From: Usnea hakonensis
Taxonomy: Eukaryota > Ascomycota > Lecanoromycetes > Lecanorales > Parmeliaceae
Assembly (NCBI GenBank): GCA_013423325.1
Contig: BLJB01000031.1
Span: 1-64,000 of the forward strand
Direction of reading: 5' to 3'
Length of the DNA stretch: 64,000 nt
Below are positions 47,101 to 59,611 of this stretch, in pieces. Position numbers and translations under genes: made by a program. Below the pieces are notes generated by a model that was given only the letters and a program-made list of their open reading frames with translations, did not search any database and was not told the origin of the DNA. The number at the start of each line of letters is the position of its first letter. Within the stretch, counting starts at the first letter, position 1.

Positions 47101-49054
47101 CCGGACTATGAGGCAAATGCACCAGTATCTTGATAGGCCAGACTACAGGCAACACTTCCGGCTCGAGAATCCCTTCGTCGAAACCTGTTTGCCTCAATTC
47201 TCTGTCATTGGTGAGGCCAACGTACCCTTGACTGCCGTATTCGAGGCTCGAGTCCAGGATTACGCCATCGAAGTCTACTCCACCTACACATTTGAAGCTA
47301 TCGGCTGGATTAAGCTGTCATTGGAGCCATCTGCGGCACAAGCCCCTCCAAACATGCTTAAGTTCAACGTTGTGATGCATGAAATGGTAGGCTTCGCAGA
47401 GCGGGAAGGCACCCAGGTTCATGGCCAAATGTTCATACCTGGGATTAGTGAAGAGGGAGGTGCTACAACTACGCAAATGATCCAAGATTTTGACGAGGAT
47501 CCTATTCGTTTCGAAAGCGTTCACAGCATGAGTGTACCAAGGAGCGCTCCCCCTGGCGCGACTCTACGTGTTGCTCTGTATGCAAAGGTGACTCCCATGC
47601 ACCTAGACAGGCTTTTGAGCTGGGATGAGATTCGAGAGACTGGTGAAGAAATCTCATCTGGGGGCCATGCTCAAGCAGCGAGATTGCACGAATCTGAATA
47701 CTGGATGCAAGAAGAGCATGACGTGTACGCCAAGATCAAAATTTTGGAACTATCTGAGACGGGCGAATATCTACCTGTGGAGATCGAACAGCACAGTAAT
47801 CTGGATCCGGGAATGTATCAACTGCACCAAGGGTTGCAAAGACGCATCATGATTAATCTGACTTGCTCTTCAAGCCAGTCATTGGAGTGGCAAGAAGTCA
47901 AGTCATTACGTGTAGGGAGCTTACAACTCATCGACCAGGACTCATCTCTCCTTGGCCGAAGCGACTCGAGTCGCCAGCTCCCGCTAAAGCTAGTTAAGGA
48001 ACCAGCCGTCGTGGAAGATGCGAACGGCATCAAAGAATTTACCTTGACCGGGCAGTGGGACTCGAGCCTTCACGGCTCGTCGCTTCTCGACCGGCCTACC
48101 GCAGATAGACATAGTGTACAAATGTCAATTTCAGTCGATATAAGATCCTCGCGAGTTCAGAAGCCTATGACCTTTACATTAGAAGAGAGTCTACAAATCC
48201 GGCCTCGATCATGGCTTCGGCCGCAATCAATGTTCAGACAACTATGGAAAACTTCCAGGATCATATACTATACGGCTGGGATTTTCTCCGTCACTATCAG
48301 ACCGGCCTCTGCCAAGCGTGCCTCAGATATCTGGAGGATGGATAGCCAGCAGGTTTACGTGAAAGGTGAAGAAGGCCTCACTAATTGGAAACCTAGAGGA
48401 GTCGGCCTTCTGCGCGATTACATCCGATCACAGCAGATCAGAAAACGAGCTACCGAAGTCGAGGCCACAAAAATTTTTCTGCGTCGCCATCGAAGTTCTC
48501 TTCCATGTCCAACAGACTGCACCGAGCTCACCTCGGCCCGAAAGAGTCTCGTCCAACGGTGCCTGGATCTCTGGACCTCCATGCCGAATCAGCCACCATC
48601 CCCCGTTCGAGCTTCAGCAGACAGGTCCGGACCTTCTGCTTCAACCCATTCTCAACCTCAGCATAAATCTACTCCTCCACCTCTTACAGCCACCATCCAC
48701 AGCCACCCCAAAAATCCCGTCCTTCTGAAATCCTCTTTCCTGCTCACCCCTAATCCTACGTCCCATGCGTGGACGCGCCACTTTGCTGAGCTCCGTCCTC
48801 CGTATCTACACCTCTACGCGGTACCGTCAGGTAATGAGACCGCCATCATCAACTTGAGAAACGCCAGAATTGACGTCGATCCCCCTGTCCAGCGATTACT
48901 GAATGAAGAGGATGGAACAAAAGGAGGGCAGGGCAGGAAGAATGTCTGGGCCGTTTACGCGAGAGGCGGAAGTTGGCTCTTTGCAGCCAGAAGTGAAGAG
49001 GAGAAAGGACGATGGGTTCTAGCCGTCGATGAAGGATTTATAAATGAACCGTAA
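44128..49054 (+). CDS. Kinesin-3 motor, Unc104/KIF1 family
   Basis: Exons 44128-44161, 44207-44454 and 44516-49054 encode 1606 aa, close to other fungal kinesin-3 proteins (A. nidulans UncA). The N-terminal motor has the P-loop GQTGSGKS (residues 106-113), switch I NETSSRSH (about 219-226), switch II DLAGSE (about 256-261) and HLR-type EINRSLSTLGRVIAALAD. A neck coiled coil is followed by an FHA domain at about 495-600 (EIRLNGSKIMKDHCAFEN), a KIF1B-like segment, more coiled coil near 660-740, a DUF3694-type region, and a C-terminal PH domain at about 1495-1600 (LLKSSFLLTPNP, then SWLFAARSEEEKGRW). Such motors carry early endosomes and other vesicles to microtubule plus ends; the PH domain binds phosphoinositides. 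The two short introns in the motor each restore a conserved junction (VVR/VRPFNGRE; DNA/FQGYNNCIFAYG). The 4.5 kb third exon is uninterrupted. Confidence 0.95.
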
Positions 49055-49885
49055 GAGGAAATGTACAGATGTTTGATTATTTGGAGAGGCGTTTTGCGTA
49101 TGCGATGATACCCCGGGACGCAAATCTTCCTTTTGTTCCATCTGTTCTCGTATAGGACAGGATCAGGATTTCAATTGTTGTGGTTTGTTTATGGATCCGG
49201 TTCCGAGCCCCTTTGCGGAGCACTGAATCCGGTCTCTTGATTGAGGCAATCTCTCGCTTGATTTTGAATTATCTAACAGTATCCTACCTGATTCCTTACC
49301 ACGTGCGAGAGAGCATGAACTTTCGTGGTCCATAGAGTAGTCTTCAAAGCTTGAAATTTCTTAGGATAAACCTCTAGTACTAGAAAGAACCCGATGAAGG
49401 AAAACCTCCAAGCGATGTTCAGATAAGTTTCTCGTTTTGCACATTGGACTGCTGTATTATTTCCGAGGACCATGTCTTTGCTGAGCATCTCTCTAGTACT
49501 ATATGGTCACCTTTAAGGACCACAAATGTGGTGTTTGCTGGGATGAACGTGCTAGGTCAATGCCGGACTATACATGACTTTACCTTTGTATTGGTCCCGA
49601 CAAACTTCCAGTAGCAAATCGTATCCTTCAATCCTGGTTTTCAGTATGTTCTCCAGTAAAGCCTTTTGCTCTGCTCGTATGTTGTATATCGCTACAAATG
49701 GCACTCTTCAAATCTAGCCTAGCGTCCCATGCAGAATGACAAATCCGTATGGTGTACGAGTACGCATTCCTGTTGCCTTCCATCACTTCAAGTACAAGCT
49801 CAAGCTATAAGTATCCTCTCATCCTGCACTGGTCATTCTATCTTGCCAAAGCACCAAATCGAGACAACTTCATCCTCTTGTCAAC
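49055..49885. other. Intergenic
   Basis: 830 bp between two plus-strand genes. The only open frame above 60 codons (49273-49488, minus) lacks any motif. No repeats are seen. Confidence 0.5.
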
Positions 49886-50708
49886 ATGACAACTTCAAAC
49901 TACTCAATTTACGCCATCCCCGCCTTTTATGTCCTCGCTCTTGCTCCCCAGCTCTACACCGGTCTCCTCATAAAAATCGATACCGTCAACCCCCGCGGCA
50001 CCTCCTTCTCCGAAACACGCAAGAAAAGCCTTGACAAAAATACCTTGGGGCGCTATGAGCGAGCCAGGGCCGCTCACCTTAATGCGCTGGAAAATCTGCC
50101 TCTATTCGCATCGGCCGTCATCTGTGCCAATATGGCCGGGCTAGAGGTACGTACATTCAGAGAAAATCCCTCGTGTTTCCTAGTAGCAAATTTCGTGGGA
50201 CCCTCGGACACTCTACGTTTGAGTGGCCTCTGACCCCTTGATTCCTCGAGAAATCTCTTGTAATCTCGGTAAGATGCCGTGATACAGCGAGGGAAGAATC
50301 CTACTCTTCTTCTGCCATGTTTCGTTGCTCGCTTTATTACCATAAACGAAGCTGACTCCGAAATTTGCGTAGGTTGGAATAATGAACTCGGTGAGAAAAT
50401 TTCTTTTGAAACCGAAACTACGTTTCGTGACGTATTTTTCCACGGCAAAGTCTCTTCTACACCCTGTAGAGAACATTTTCACGCTCTACGATTCTTGTAC
50501 GAAGCAGTAACGCTGACTGGGGAATCTGAAGTATTGTACGGCATTTCTAGGATTGAGGATTGCTCACTCTGTAGCGTATATCATGATTGAGAGTCAGAAG
50601 CTTTCATACATAAGAAGTTTGGCTTGGATGGGGAGTGTGGTGTGCTGCATGACGTTACTGATCAAAGCGGGAAACGTACTCGTGGATGGAAAGGGCATGA
50701 GGCTGTGA
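49886..50708 (+). CDS. MAPEG family membrane protein
   Basis: The model has three exons, 49886-50146, 50373-50390 and 50532-50708, all joined at phase 0, giving 151 aa, the canonical MAPEG length. Exon 1 has an N-terminal membrane helix (YAIPAFYVLALAPQLYTGLL) and the family signature YERARAAHLNALENLPLF, placing the glutathione/eicosanoid-enzyme fold beyond doubt. Exon 3 supplies helices 3 and 4 (YCTAFLGLRIAHSVAYIM; SYIRSLAWMGSVVCCMTLLI). The 18-nt exon 2 (VGIMNS) is needed to join AGLE to YCTAFLGLR with normal spacing; it has GTAG/GTTGG and CTCG/GTGAGA borders, and branch points lie before both acceptors. Introns of 226 and 141 bp are unusually long here. MAPEG proteins are ER or mitochondrial membrane enzymes such as microsomal glutathione transferases; fungal ones of this length are mostly uncharacterised. 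Catalytic activity cannot be inferred. Confidence 0.75.
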
Positions 50709-51038
50709 GCAAAAGGACAGAGTGTGGAAGCAAAGGCAGGGAAGGAAGACTCTTGAACCTGACGTTCCTTTCATAGCCGTGCTGTTCAGTGGAAATGGAG
50801 GTGTGTTATCTTTTGCATGGTTATATATTGGATATCTCGTTACGTCTTAGTGAACGCATGATATTTTGCAACAGCAAGGAATAATTTCTACGAAAAACGT
50901 GCAGTTGCCAGCGAAGTCAGGGGCTCCCTGCCCATGTCGCGTCTGTCATTCAGCCCTACAGTGACAAAATCGTAATGCCCGATTCGCTTTCAATCCTTCA
51001 AGACCACTTCTTTTGCAGCCCCTCTCCAGCCATTGGTC
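50709..51038. other. Intergenic, promoter of erg26
   Basis: 330 bp between the MAPEG gene and the Erg26 start codon. No open frame of note. It presumably carries the MAPEG 3' end and the Erg26 promoter; no sterol-response element was identified by eye. Confidence 0.5.
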
Positions 51039-52184
51039 ATGGCGACCAATCTCGATCCCTCTAATCTTCCCAGCTCTGTCCTGGTGATCGGTGGTTGCGG
51101 TTTCTTAGGCCGCCACATTGTCTCGCAACTCCTGGAACCTTCAAGCTCCAAAATTTCCGTCCTTGACCTCCGGACAACAAGCAACCGCCTCCCTGGTGCC
51201 ACCTACTACGATGCTGACATCACATCCCCCGAAGCCGTCCGATTAGTGTTGGAGAAGGTCAGACCTGGGATAATAATACACACCGCATCACCGACTGCCA
51301 TACAAGACAATGCCAGTGCGGCGCAGAAGAGGGGGGCTAAAGCGCTGTACCACAAGGTCAATGTCGGAGGAACCAGGACTCTGGTCGAGCAGGCGGGGCA
51401 AATTGGTTGTGTAAAGGCGTTCGTGTACACGTCGAGTGCGTCTGCGGTACATGATGGAAGCAGCGACCTCATCAACGCGGACGAGCGGTGGCCTATTCTA
51501 CGCGCGCCGTTACAGAAGGATGCCTACTCTGAGTCTAAAGGCATCGCGGAGGAGTTGGTACTTGCTGCAAACCGAAAGTACGGCGATATGCTCACGATTG
51601 CGTTACGGCCGGCTGGGATATTTGGGGAAGGGGATATGCAGTTGGTTCCTAATGTCCTGCTGGCGTACAAGAAGGGGCAGATGAAGTTCCAGCTGGGCGA
51701 AAATGACAACCTCTTTGACTTCACTTATGTGGGAAATGTAGCATATGCGCATATACTAGCTGCGGTGGCGCTCATGGATACGCATGACCTCGCAATTACT
51801 CCGCTGGATCACGAAAAAGTGGATGGAGAAGCCTTCTTCATCACCAACGCGCAACCAATCTACTTCTGGGATTTCCCCCGCATGGTGTGGAAAGCTGCAG
51901 GCGACAAGACGACCCCGGAGCAGATTTGGAAGATTGACAAGGGGATGGGACTGCAACTGGCGACGATCATCGAATGGCTGTTTTGGTGTGCTGGGGGTCG
52001 GACGCCAAATTTGAACAGACAGAAGGTGCAGTTTAGTTGTATGACGAGGTTCTACTGTGTGGATAAGGCGAAGAAATTGTTGGGTTATGGGCCCAAGTGG
52101 GACATGGAGGAGGCCATTGTGAAAACGGTGAAGTGGTTTCAGGACCGGGAAGCCGAGGACGGGCTTGAGAAGAAGGTGCAATAG
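51039..52184 (+). CDS. erg26: Sterol-4-alpha-carboxylate 3-dehydrogenase (Erg26-type)
   Basis: A single exon of 381 aa. Erg26 is the NAD(P)-dependent decarboxylating dehydrogenase of the ergosterol C4-demethylation complex (with Erg25, Erg27 and Erg28) in the ER membrane. It oxidises the 3-beta-hydroxyl of the 4-carboxy sterol with loss of CO2. The extended SDR (3-beta-HSD) fold is clear: cofactor motif VIGGCGFLGRHIV (residues about 17-29), then DLR and DADIT, the TSSASAVHDG strand, catalytic Y163-x3-K167 in YSESKG, and LRPAGIFGEGD. The C-terminal part (LATIIEWLFW) supplies a hydrophobic stretch for membrane contact. The ATG at 51039 was chosen because it is the first true ATG of the frame and precedes the Rossmann fold by 16 residues. 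The NAD(P)/3-beta-HSD family has several paralogues in fungi, so a related 3-beta-HSD is the main alternative. Confidence 0.82.
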   Translation: MATNLDPSNLPSSVLVIGGCGFLGRHIVSQLLEPSSSKISVLDLRTTSNRLPGATYYDADITSPEAVRLVLEKVRPGIIIHTASPTAIQDNASAAQKRGAKALYHKVNVGGTRTLVEQAGQIGCVKAFVYTSSASAVHDGSSDLINADERWPILRAPLQKDAYSESKGIAEELVLAANRKYGDMLTIALRPAGIFGEGDMQLVPNVLLAYKKGQMKFQLGENDNLFDFTYVGNVAYAHILAAVALMDTHDLAITPLDHEKVDGEAFFITNAQPIYFWDFPRMVWKAAGDKTTPEQIWKIDKGMGLQLATIIEWLFWCAGGRTPNLNRQKVQFSCMTRFYCVDKAKKLLGYGPKWDMEEAIVKTVKWFQDREAEDGLEKKVQ

Positions 52185-53826
52185 TAATGGGAGCCTTGGG
52201 GGAGCATCGCTGCTGTGCCATAGGGTTCAATGGCTGTATAATTAACATAAAACAGAAGAAAAGTTTCTGATCGCTGGGACTCTCCGGTCTTGCTCATTAG
52301 ATAGCTAGAATAGCAGCAACTATATCCATACTTTACGTTATATAATCCAGATGTTCGCAAACCCGCAGTCCTTTGTCTCGTGACGCGGTCTTTTGATGTC
52401 AACAGCCGCCGGTGGCAACTTACATGGTTCGTCCGTGTTTTGTTTGGCCAACAAGTCAACAACCTGGTAAAATAAGGTACTTAGAACAAAGCAGGTGTGA
52501 TGTGATTAGATATCGAGGCCCACGCTCTGGGATTGCATTCTGAACATTCTGAACGCGTCAACATTCTCCCTACATCTGTCGCCCAGAGTGGTTGCCGATT
52601 GAAGTGATTACGTTACGTATATTGTTGATATATGACTGTACATATAACATATTCCTGTACAGCTTTACCCCACATAGGCTAAGACTCTCCCTGCAGATGC
52701 AAAGGACAATGATGGTGGTGCAGTAGTGCCGGATAGGATAGCCCACGGCTTTCTCCTAAGTCAGTCCTAAGGGCCTTTTCTATGTACGCATCTATGTATA
52801 CTTTCTAAGCGCTTGTCATTTCTGCGGTAGGTAATTCGGTTCTTCCGAGGTTCTGACATGCTAACGGCTAACGATTAGCTGGAATCATTTGACGTTTTGG
52901 ATGCGCTGGCCTCGGTGTAAGCCCTGTCAGTGTGGGGGGAAGGGGGGGCAAAGCGAGGGAGCCATATGTCTTATTACTTATTTTGGGCCACGAATCACAC
53001 CGAAGCTGAGAACGGATCGGACTCATCGGAGATTCTGAGGACCAGTGGGAGGGTATGGGATTGTCACGTCCCAGGCTCTCGAAGAATGCATGACGAAACA
53101 ACCTGCTGCAGGACAAGCTCATCATCGTGTCTCTTTGGAAGCATTTTGTTATATACGCGAAATTTGTGACGTCGATGACAGACGTAACCATTCCCGAAAT
53201 AATTGACACACACTGTGGAATGCGTCAGAATGTCAGAAATCGACAGGATGGTACACAGGGTGTAGTGATACTTACTTCGTAATTACCTGACCTTAATTAC
53301 CTTATTGCCAACAATCCTAAAAGGATGTTATTGGAATCATGGATGATAGCGGGGCAAGGACCCTCGTTTTAGCTTTTCACTTGCGGACTAGTTGCAGTTG
53401 TACCAAATGACCACGCCAGGCCAAGACCGAAGTGCCCGCGCTTTTTTTTTTCATCCCAAGCGGCTCGGACGCTGACTTTGACCTCTACACCCAAGTAAAC
53501 CACCATCGACAACAACCATCCATGTGAATAGTGAAGCCCTTCCGACACCCAGCAGTCCGGCAATGAGATACAAAGGGCCGAGCTAAGCCATTGGCCCCGA
53601 GTGGAGAGTGGATATCCTTTCATCTGCCATTCCGTGCCTCAAAGAAATTTCACAGCCCGCCTTGGACAAATAGGACACCAATACCCTTGACACATTTGCC
53701 CACACGCTTGATTGCCAACATACTCGACGAGTTATACTGCTAATGTGACGAATCTGGAGTGTCAACAACTAAGCCCTTCGGGGCTCTCTGGGCTGTCGGC
53801 CTTCCAAGACATCGGCACTCGACAAC
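52185..53826. other. Intergenic, long leader of the Rim15 gene
   Basis: 1.64 kb between two plus-strand genes. Only short open frames occur (for example 53369-53623 minus). A run of ten T occurs at about 53443-53452. The long spacing suggests an extended 5' leader for the Rim15-type gene, as is common for nutrient-signalling kinases, but no uORF is clearly conserved-looking. Confidence 0.5.
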
Positions 53827-56800
53827 ATGTCCCCAGACGAGAACACGAGACAGCCGTCTCTTGCTCCACCTGCAGTTACAGCTCTCAGGGAAGAAGGTAC
53901 GATGGAGAGGGCGCCCATGGAACGGACGCACAGCATGGATATGAGGAGTGAACGTGAGGATCTTAGGGCAGCGGCAGAGCAGTCTCTCAATGTCATCCTC
54001 GATCTTGGGCTGGACGGAGCAATACGCTGGGTCAGCTCTTCTTGGAGGGACGTCGTCGGCACGCCTGTCGAATCTGTCAAGAACCAGCCTATTGCGGAGA
54101 TTTTGCTATCGAATAAAGACGCCTTTGCCAACGCCGTCCAGTCAATGAAGGAGGATGATTCAAAGAGCCGGGTCATACGGTTTCAGGTGCAAAAGGGGTC
54201 TCTCTCCGTGCTAAAGCAAAACGTTGAGAAGGATGTAGAGATGTCGGATGGGGAAAACGCTGAAGAAGTAGAAAACGAGCAGGTGTTGAATCTGGAGGGC
54301 CAGGGAATCATGGTCTACGATAGAGCATCCGAAGGGGAAAGCCACGTAAGCTGGTCGAGGATTACTTTCGTCCGGTACTTTCAAGCTGATTTCGATCTAG
54401 ACAATGTGGATGCTGCGTCCTTCCAACCCGCCTAGAGAAGTCACCATTGACCTTCCAGAACTCCTCGTCGAGTCACTTGGTCTGGGAGCTGAAATCTTGG
54501 CTCATTACCTCACAAGTCTGGCAGAATCAGGAGCGAACGATCCGGAAAACCACCCGCCCCCTCTTCCAGTCCTATGTCGGATCTGCGAGCGTCAGATAAC
54601 GCCTTGGTGGTTTGAGAAACACTCAGAGCTGTGTACCCAGGAATATCGCGCGGAGGAATCGGTCACGCTCACTCAAGAAGCGCTTGTAGCCCATCGGCCA
54701 GCCATTGTCAAAGTCTTGGACGCACTTGATCCTGAGACACGTCAGAGCCGATCAGTTCCTGGAGAAGGAGCAGCCCATCCAACACCGCCCGAATACAAAG
54801 GCTTACCCATCGGGCCTTTGAATTCCTCATCAGGGACCGCGGGACCAGACTCCGGTAGAGCCTCCCCTGCTATGCCCTCACGATCACGCGATTCGTCTGC
54901 TTCTGGGCTGGGTCTTGGCCACGTCCGAGTAAAGTCTTTCACTGTTCGCCGTCCTCTGTACCGAGTTGCGGAGCTTATCATTGATTTGTGTGATACCGCT
55001 ATGGCTATCAATACGCCAGCAATCAAACAAAATATAACTCAAGAAGACGCCGATGGGGACGTTCGGACCCAGTCTCCGCATTCAGAATCACTCATCTCGC
55101 AGATTCTGCAATGGTCGAGTCCGAGTGCTAACACCCTGGAACATGAGCAAGGTCTCGCCGCTCTGACCGCAGATACAGAGAATCTTGCCCGCGCGAAAGT
55201 AGAGGCTGTCCTGCGCCATCGAGAAATTATCGAGTATGCAGAGCGAATTCGTGTGGAATTCAGCTCGCTTGTTCTTGACTGCATTGACGCTGCGATGCAA
55301 AAGGCAAAGAAGATCAAGGAAGGTCAATTAAGCGATTCATCCGAGGAAGAAAACGAGGAAGAAGCACAAACACCCGCTGCTCACGAATCTTCTTTCCCTG
55401 TAGGCGCATATGATGGGCCTTCGTCCATGGCTTCCGCTCTACGAAATGCTTCAGACCCATCGATGGCAGCTCAATTCGAACGAAGAGCGTCCTCGTCTAT
55501 AGCAGCATCGTCCAGGTCCAGTAGTCCTATGGAATGTCCTACACCACGATCTCACAAGAACAGCATTTCGCTCCTAGGCAGGTCAGAGTCCGTCAGCAAG
55601 CGCCTATCTTTGCATTTCGGAAGTGACGCTGGAGATAGTGACAGCAATACGGGTCACTCCATGCATGTCGGTAGCCGACGAGCTCAATCACCAGGCTCAG
55701 ATCTTGCTTTGGCGAGATCAGCGAGTTCAGGCGAGAGGAAGCGGACGAGTCTCAGGCTGCCCAATATGCCATCCCCATATCGGCAATCTTCTCCGGGGCG
55801 AATGCCTCCGCCATCATCGCCGTTAAGAATTCCGAAGCCCCGAATTCCTTTAGGCGAAGACTCCATGCCGTCTCTGCCGTCCCCAGTGACATCGCCCCCA
55901 CTCTCGACCACCGAGATGTCATCGCCGGGGACTCCTGCGCACCGACACCGTCGTCAGTCATCCGCGGCGTCATCCGCGGCCGACTTCTCAAAACCTCCGG
56001 TCTCTCCAAAACTCGTTGGGCTTAGCCAACCACCAGCGCGAGCTGTGCCAACATCTATCAAAGACTTTGAAATCATCAAGCCAATCAGCAAAGGTGCCTT
56101 TGGCAGCGTGTATCTTTCTAAAAAGAAGTCTACAGGAGATTACTTTGCCATAAAAGTGCTGAGAAAAGCAGATATGGTTGCGAAGAATCAGGTCACGAAT
56201 GTTAAAGCGGAGCGGGCCATCATGATGTGGCAGGGCGAAAGCGAATTTGTTGCCAAGCTTTACTGGACTTTCTCAAGCAAAGACTATCTCTTCCTTGTAA
56301 TGGAGTATTTGAACGGGGGTGACTGTGCGGCTTTGGTCAAAGTGCTTGGAGGCCTGCCAGAAGACTGGGCTAAGAAGTATATGGCAGAGGTGGTGTTAGG
56401 GGTCGAGCATCTGCACAGTCGTGGCATTGTTCATCGTGACTTGAAGCCAGACAACCTTCTCATTGACCAGAAAGGGCACCTCAAACTCACGGATTTTGGT
56501 TTGTCACGGATGGGACTTATTGGTCGTCAGAAGCGAGCACTGAAGAGTCCAAATCAGTCTACTCCGGACTTGCTCAAATACGGACCTTTTGCACGCGCCA
56601 CTTCGAAAACTCCTTCCCGATCTGCATCTTTCGATCTACAAGGTGGCCACTCGCCTCAATCAACGCCTGTAATGACGCCGGACTTGGCAGGCTCCATTGG
56701 ACAGCCATCCTACTTCAGTCTGAACCGCGACACTGTGCTTGGAAGAGAGCATTCGAGGAGGAAGTCAGGGTATCGAAGTGATAGCGGCAACAGCGACACC

Positions 56801-59611
56801 TTCAACGCAATGTTCAGAAATTTCTCTTTAAATGAAGAGGCCTCCCAACGACGCGCTCCGATTGAAGAAGAGACTCACAGTGACGGTGATGGATCTCCGG
56901 ATCTGTACGCACTTCGGCCTACCGTTAGCAACGTCAGCGCTGGCCGACCTGAAACCCCACCCCAAAATAGTATGCTGCCTCCTCCAATGGCTTTGTTCGA
57001 CCCGGAGGACCAGAATCGAAGGTTCGTAGGGACTCCGGATTATCTCGCGCCAGAGACAATCAACGGACTCGGCCAGGATGAGATGAGTGATTGGTGGTCT
57101 TTGGGATGTATCCTGTTCGAGTTCATCTACGGTTACCCCCCATTCCATGGCGACACTCCTGAGAAAGTCTTCGAGAACATACTCGCTCGCAAGATCGATT
57201 GGCCTGAAGACGATGACTCTTCAGTGTCCGAAGAAGCCAAAGATCTTATGGTGAAACTCATGACCATTGAGTCGAAAGATCGACTTGGAGCGAACATGGC
57301 AGAGAAGTACTCATCAGGCGGGGAAGAGATTCGTCAGCATCCATGGTTTCTTGGTACCAAATGGGAGACACTGCTTGAAGACGAGGCTCAATTTATTCCG
57401 GCCCCAGAGAACCCAGAGGACACGGAATACTTTGATGCCAGGGGTGCCACGCTACAGACATTCACGGAGGAAATGGAGGCTCAAGGAACGTCGCCGGTTG
57501 TTACTCCAGGGGCTGCAGACTATCCTGACAGGCCTCATGACGCACTTTCACGGGTCAGGAACCAAGTCAACTCGTTAAAGCGTGGTCTGATGCCCCTTCA
57601 CATACCTGCGCATGTTCGAGATAGTCGCACCAGACGACTTAGTGAGCCGGTGGCGACGGATGATTTTGGCAATTTCGCTTTCAAGAACCTTCCTGTCCTT
57701 GAAAAGGCCAACCAAGATGTACTACAAAAGCTACTCGCGGAATCGACTCAAAGACAGCCCAGAAACTCGATATCGGCACAATCGCCAGGGGCTAGCTCCG
57801 CCGTGCCTTCTTTAGAAGGTAGCCCGCTTCTACCCCTGCCATTGAAAAGAGCACGGTCAACGAACAAAGGCCCCCGGCCTGCGTCGCCATCGAATCTCGC
57901 TCAGTCTGCTGCCTCTCCCAGTCGAGCTTCTCAGCCATCCTCCCCACTACTAGTGCAATTTTCCACTGGTCAAAACCATGAGCGCAGGAAAACCTCTAGC
58001 ACATCTTCGACCTTGTCACATCAGTCTAGTAGCTCGTTACAACCAGGTCAACAACACTTTGACATTCCCAGACTGCCAAATGGACCCTCTGCTACCTCTG
58101 CAGCATCTGTCGCCTCTTCTCCTATCAAATCAAACCGTAACTCACTAGGAATGCAGCTGATGTCTCCTGAACGGTCAACAATAACGCCTCGCCCACACAG
58201 CATACATATGCCGTCGCGGGCTAGATCGCAAACTGTTGGATCTCAGGAGGGAGACGTTCCTCTTCCCAACAAGCCTTTCACTCATCACAAACGCCAAAGT
58301 CAAGTCTTCGATGTTTCTCCCTCATCATCCGATAATGAAGATCCTCGTGCGAAAGCGCTTCTTCGTGTTCAACGTAGAAGGCAAAGCTCGAGAAGGATGT
58401 CTCAAATCATGCTGGCGGATGGCCCGTCCTTCCGTCCTCTAGATGTTCTCATCTGCGAAGACCATCCCGTCTCCAGAATGGTCATGGAGAGGTTGCTTGA
58501 GAAATTGAGGTGTCGCACCATCACTGTTACCAATGGCCCAGAGGCTGCACGTTATGCAATGAGCGAGGTACAATTCGACATCATTATGATGGAATTCAAG
58601 CTCCCTCAGATCAACGGAGCGGACGTCGCCCGAATGATCAGAGACACCAAAAGCGCCAACACCCAGACACCAATCATAGCTGTGACTGGATATCTCAAAG
58701 AGCTACCGCAAACTCATCACTTCGACTCGCTAATGGAGAAGCCTCCGACCTTGGAGAAGCTTACTGAAGCGTTGTGCAATCTTTGTGCGTGGAAGCCTCC
58801 ACCACCTGGATATGTTCCACAGCAACAGCAGAGTCAGCAGCAACAGATCATTCCTTCCGGACTTCGCAAAGAGTCTCGGCATGCAGAAGATAGTCCAAGC
58901 TCGCAGTCTTCTGGACCCTTTGCGCACTCAAATGGTTTGTACAAGCGGCCCAGCCGTGAACATTCAATCGGTTCCAGCTTCTTCGGTGATACTGACTCAA
59001 CAAATACTGAAGACCTACCCGTCGTCATTGGTCGACCATCTGACGACTGGCCTTCAAACACTGGCTTAGGAATTACCGAAGACGTGTCACCGCCTAACGT
59101 TGACTTCATCCACCCTGGTCTTCCGCATTTGATTCATCAAAATTCCGCACCTCCTTCTCTAGATTTACGGACTCCACGCAAGCAGCACTCTTTCGAAGTC
59201 GTCAAAGCTAAGCGTGAGACACTAGAGAAGAACGCTGATTTTGGGGATGATGAAGACGAAGAGTTGGGAAAACTTCCCTCACGCGCAAGGAGCCCTCAGG
59301 GTAAACCCCGTGGATCAAAGCTTGGCGTTGAGATGATGAGGACGACCAGTCGCGGTAGTGTCACTTCTCTTAGTGCAGATGAGCCGACTGCTGTGCTGGG
59401 TGTCACTTCCAACACTGATGTTGGCATGTCCGATGTTCTAAACCACGATCACGCCACGATTGAACCGCCGGAAATATTCTCCAGAGAGGCGAAAGGAGAT
59501 GCAGTCGAGGTTGTGGATATGGATGCCACACCCAGACCCAGTACCGCCGCGGCCAAAGCCGCCATTGAAACTTCAGGCTTGCCAGCAACTTGGCCTTCAC
59601 CCACTGAATAG
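53827..59611 (+). CDS. rim15: Rim15-type protein kinase (PAS, kinase, receiver)
   Basis: Exons 53827-54345 and 54401-59611 encode 1909 aa. Order of domains: a PAS-like region at about 45-100 (LNVILDLGLDGAIRWVSSSW); a small zinc motif at about 230-250 (CRICERQITPWWFEKHSELC); a disordered Ser-rich stretch; an AGC-type kinase from about 727 with KGAFGSVYL, the lysine of FAIKVLRK, HRDLKPDN and DFGLSRMG (about 870); an insertion of about 175 residues before GTPDYLAPETI; the second lobe to about 1130; and a C-terminal receiver domain at about 1519-1640 (LICEDHPVSRMVMERLL, IIAVTGYLKEL). Rim15 kinases integrate TORC1/PKA nutrient signals and control quiescence through Igo/endosulfine and PP2A-B55. 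At the receiver phosphoacceptor position the sequence is DIIMMEFKLP, with Glu1571 instead of Asp. The intron (55 bp) is placed by the conserved ESH/TMWMLRPS join. Confidence 0.94.

Noticed and set aside
49886..51038. A functional cluster of MAPEG and Erg26 genes
   Set aside because: Both are membrane-associated and adjacent, but no pathway link, shared promoter or further cluster genes are present.
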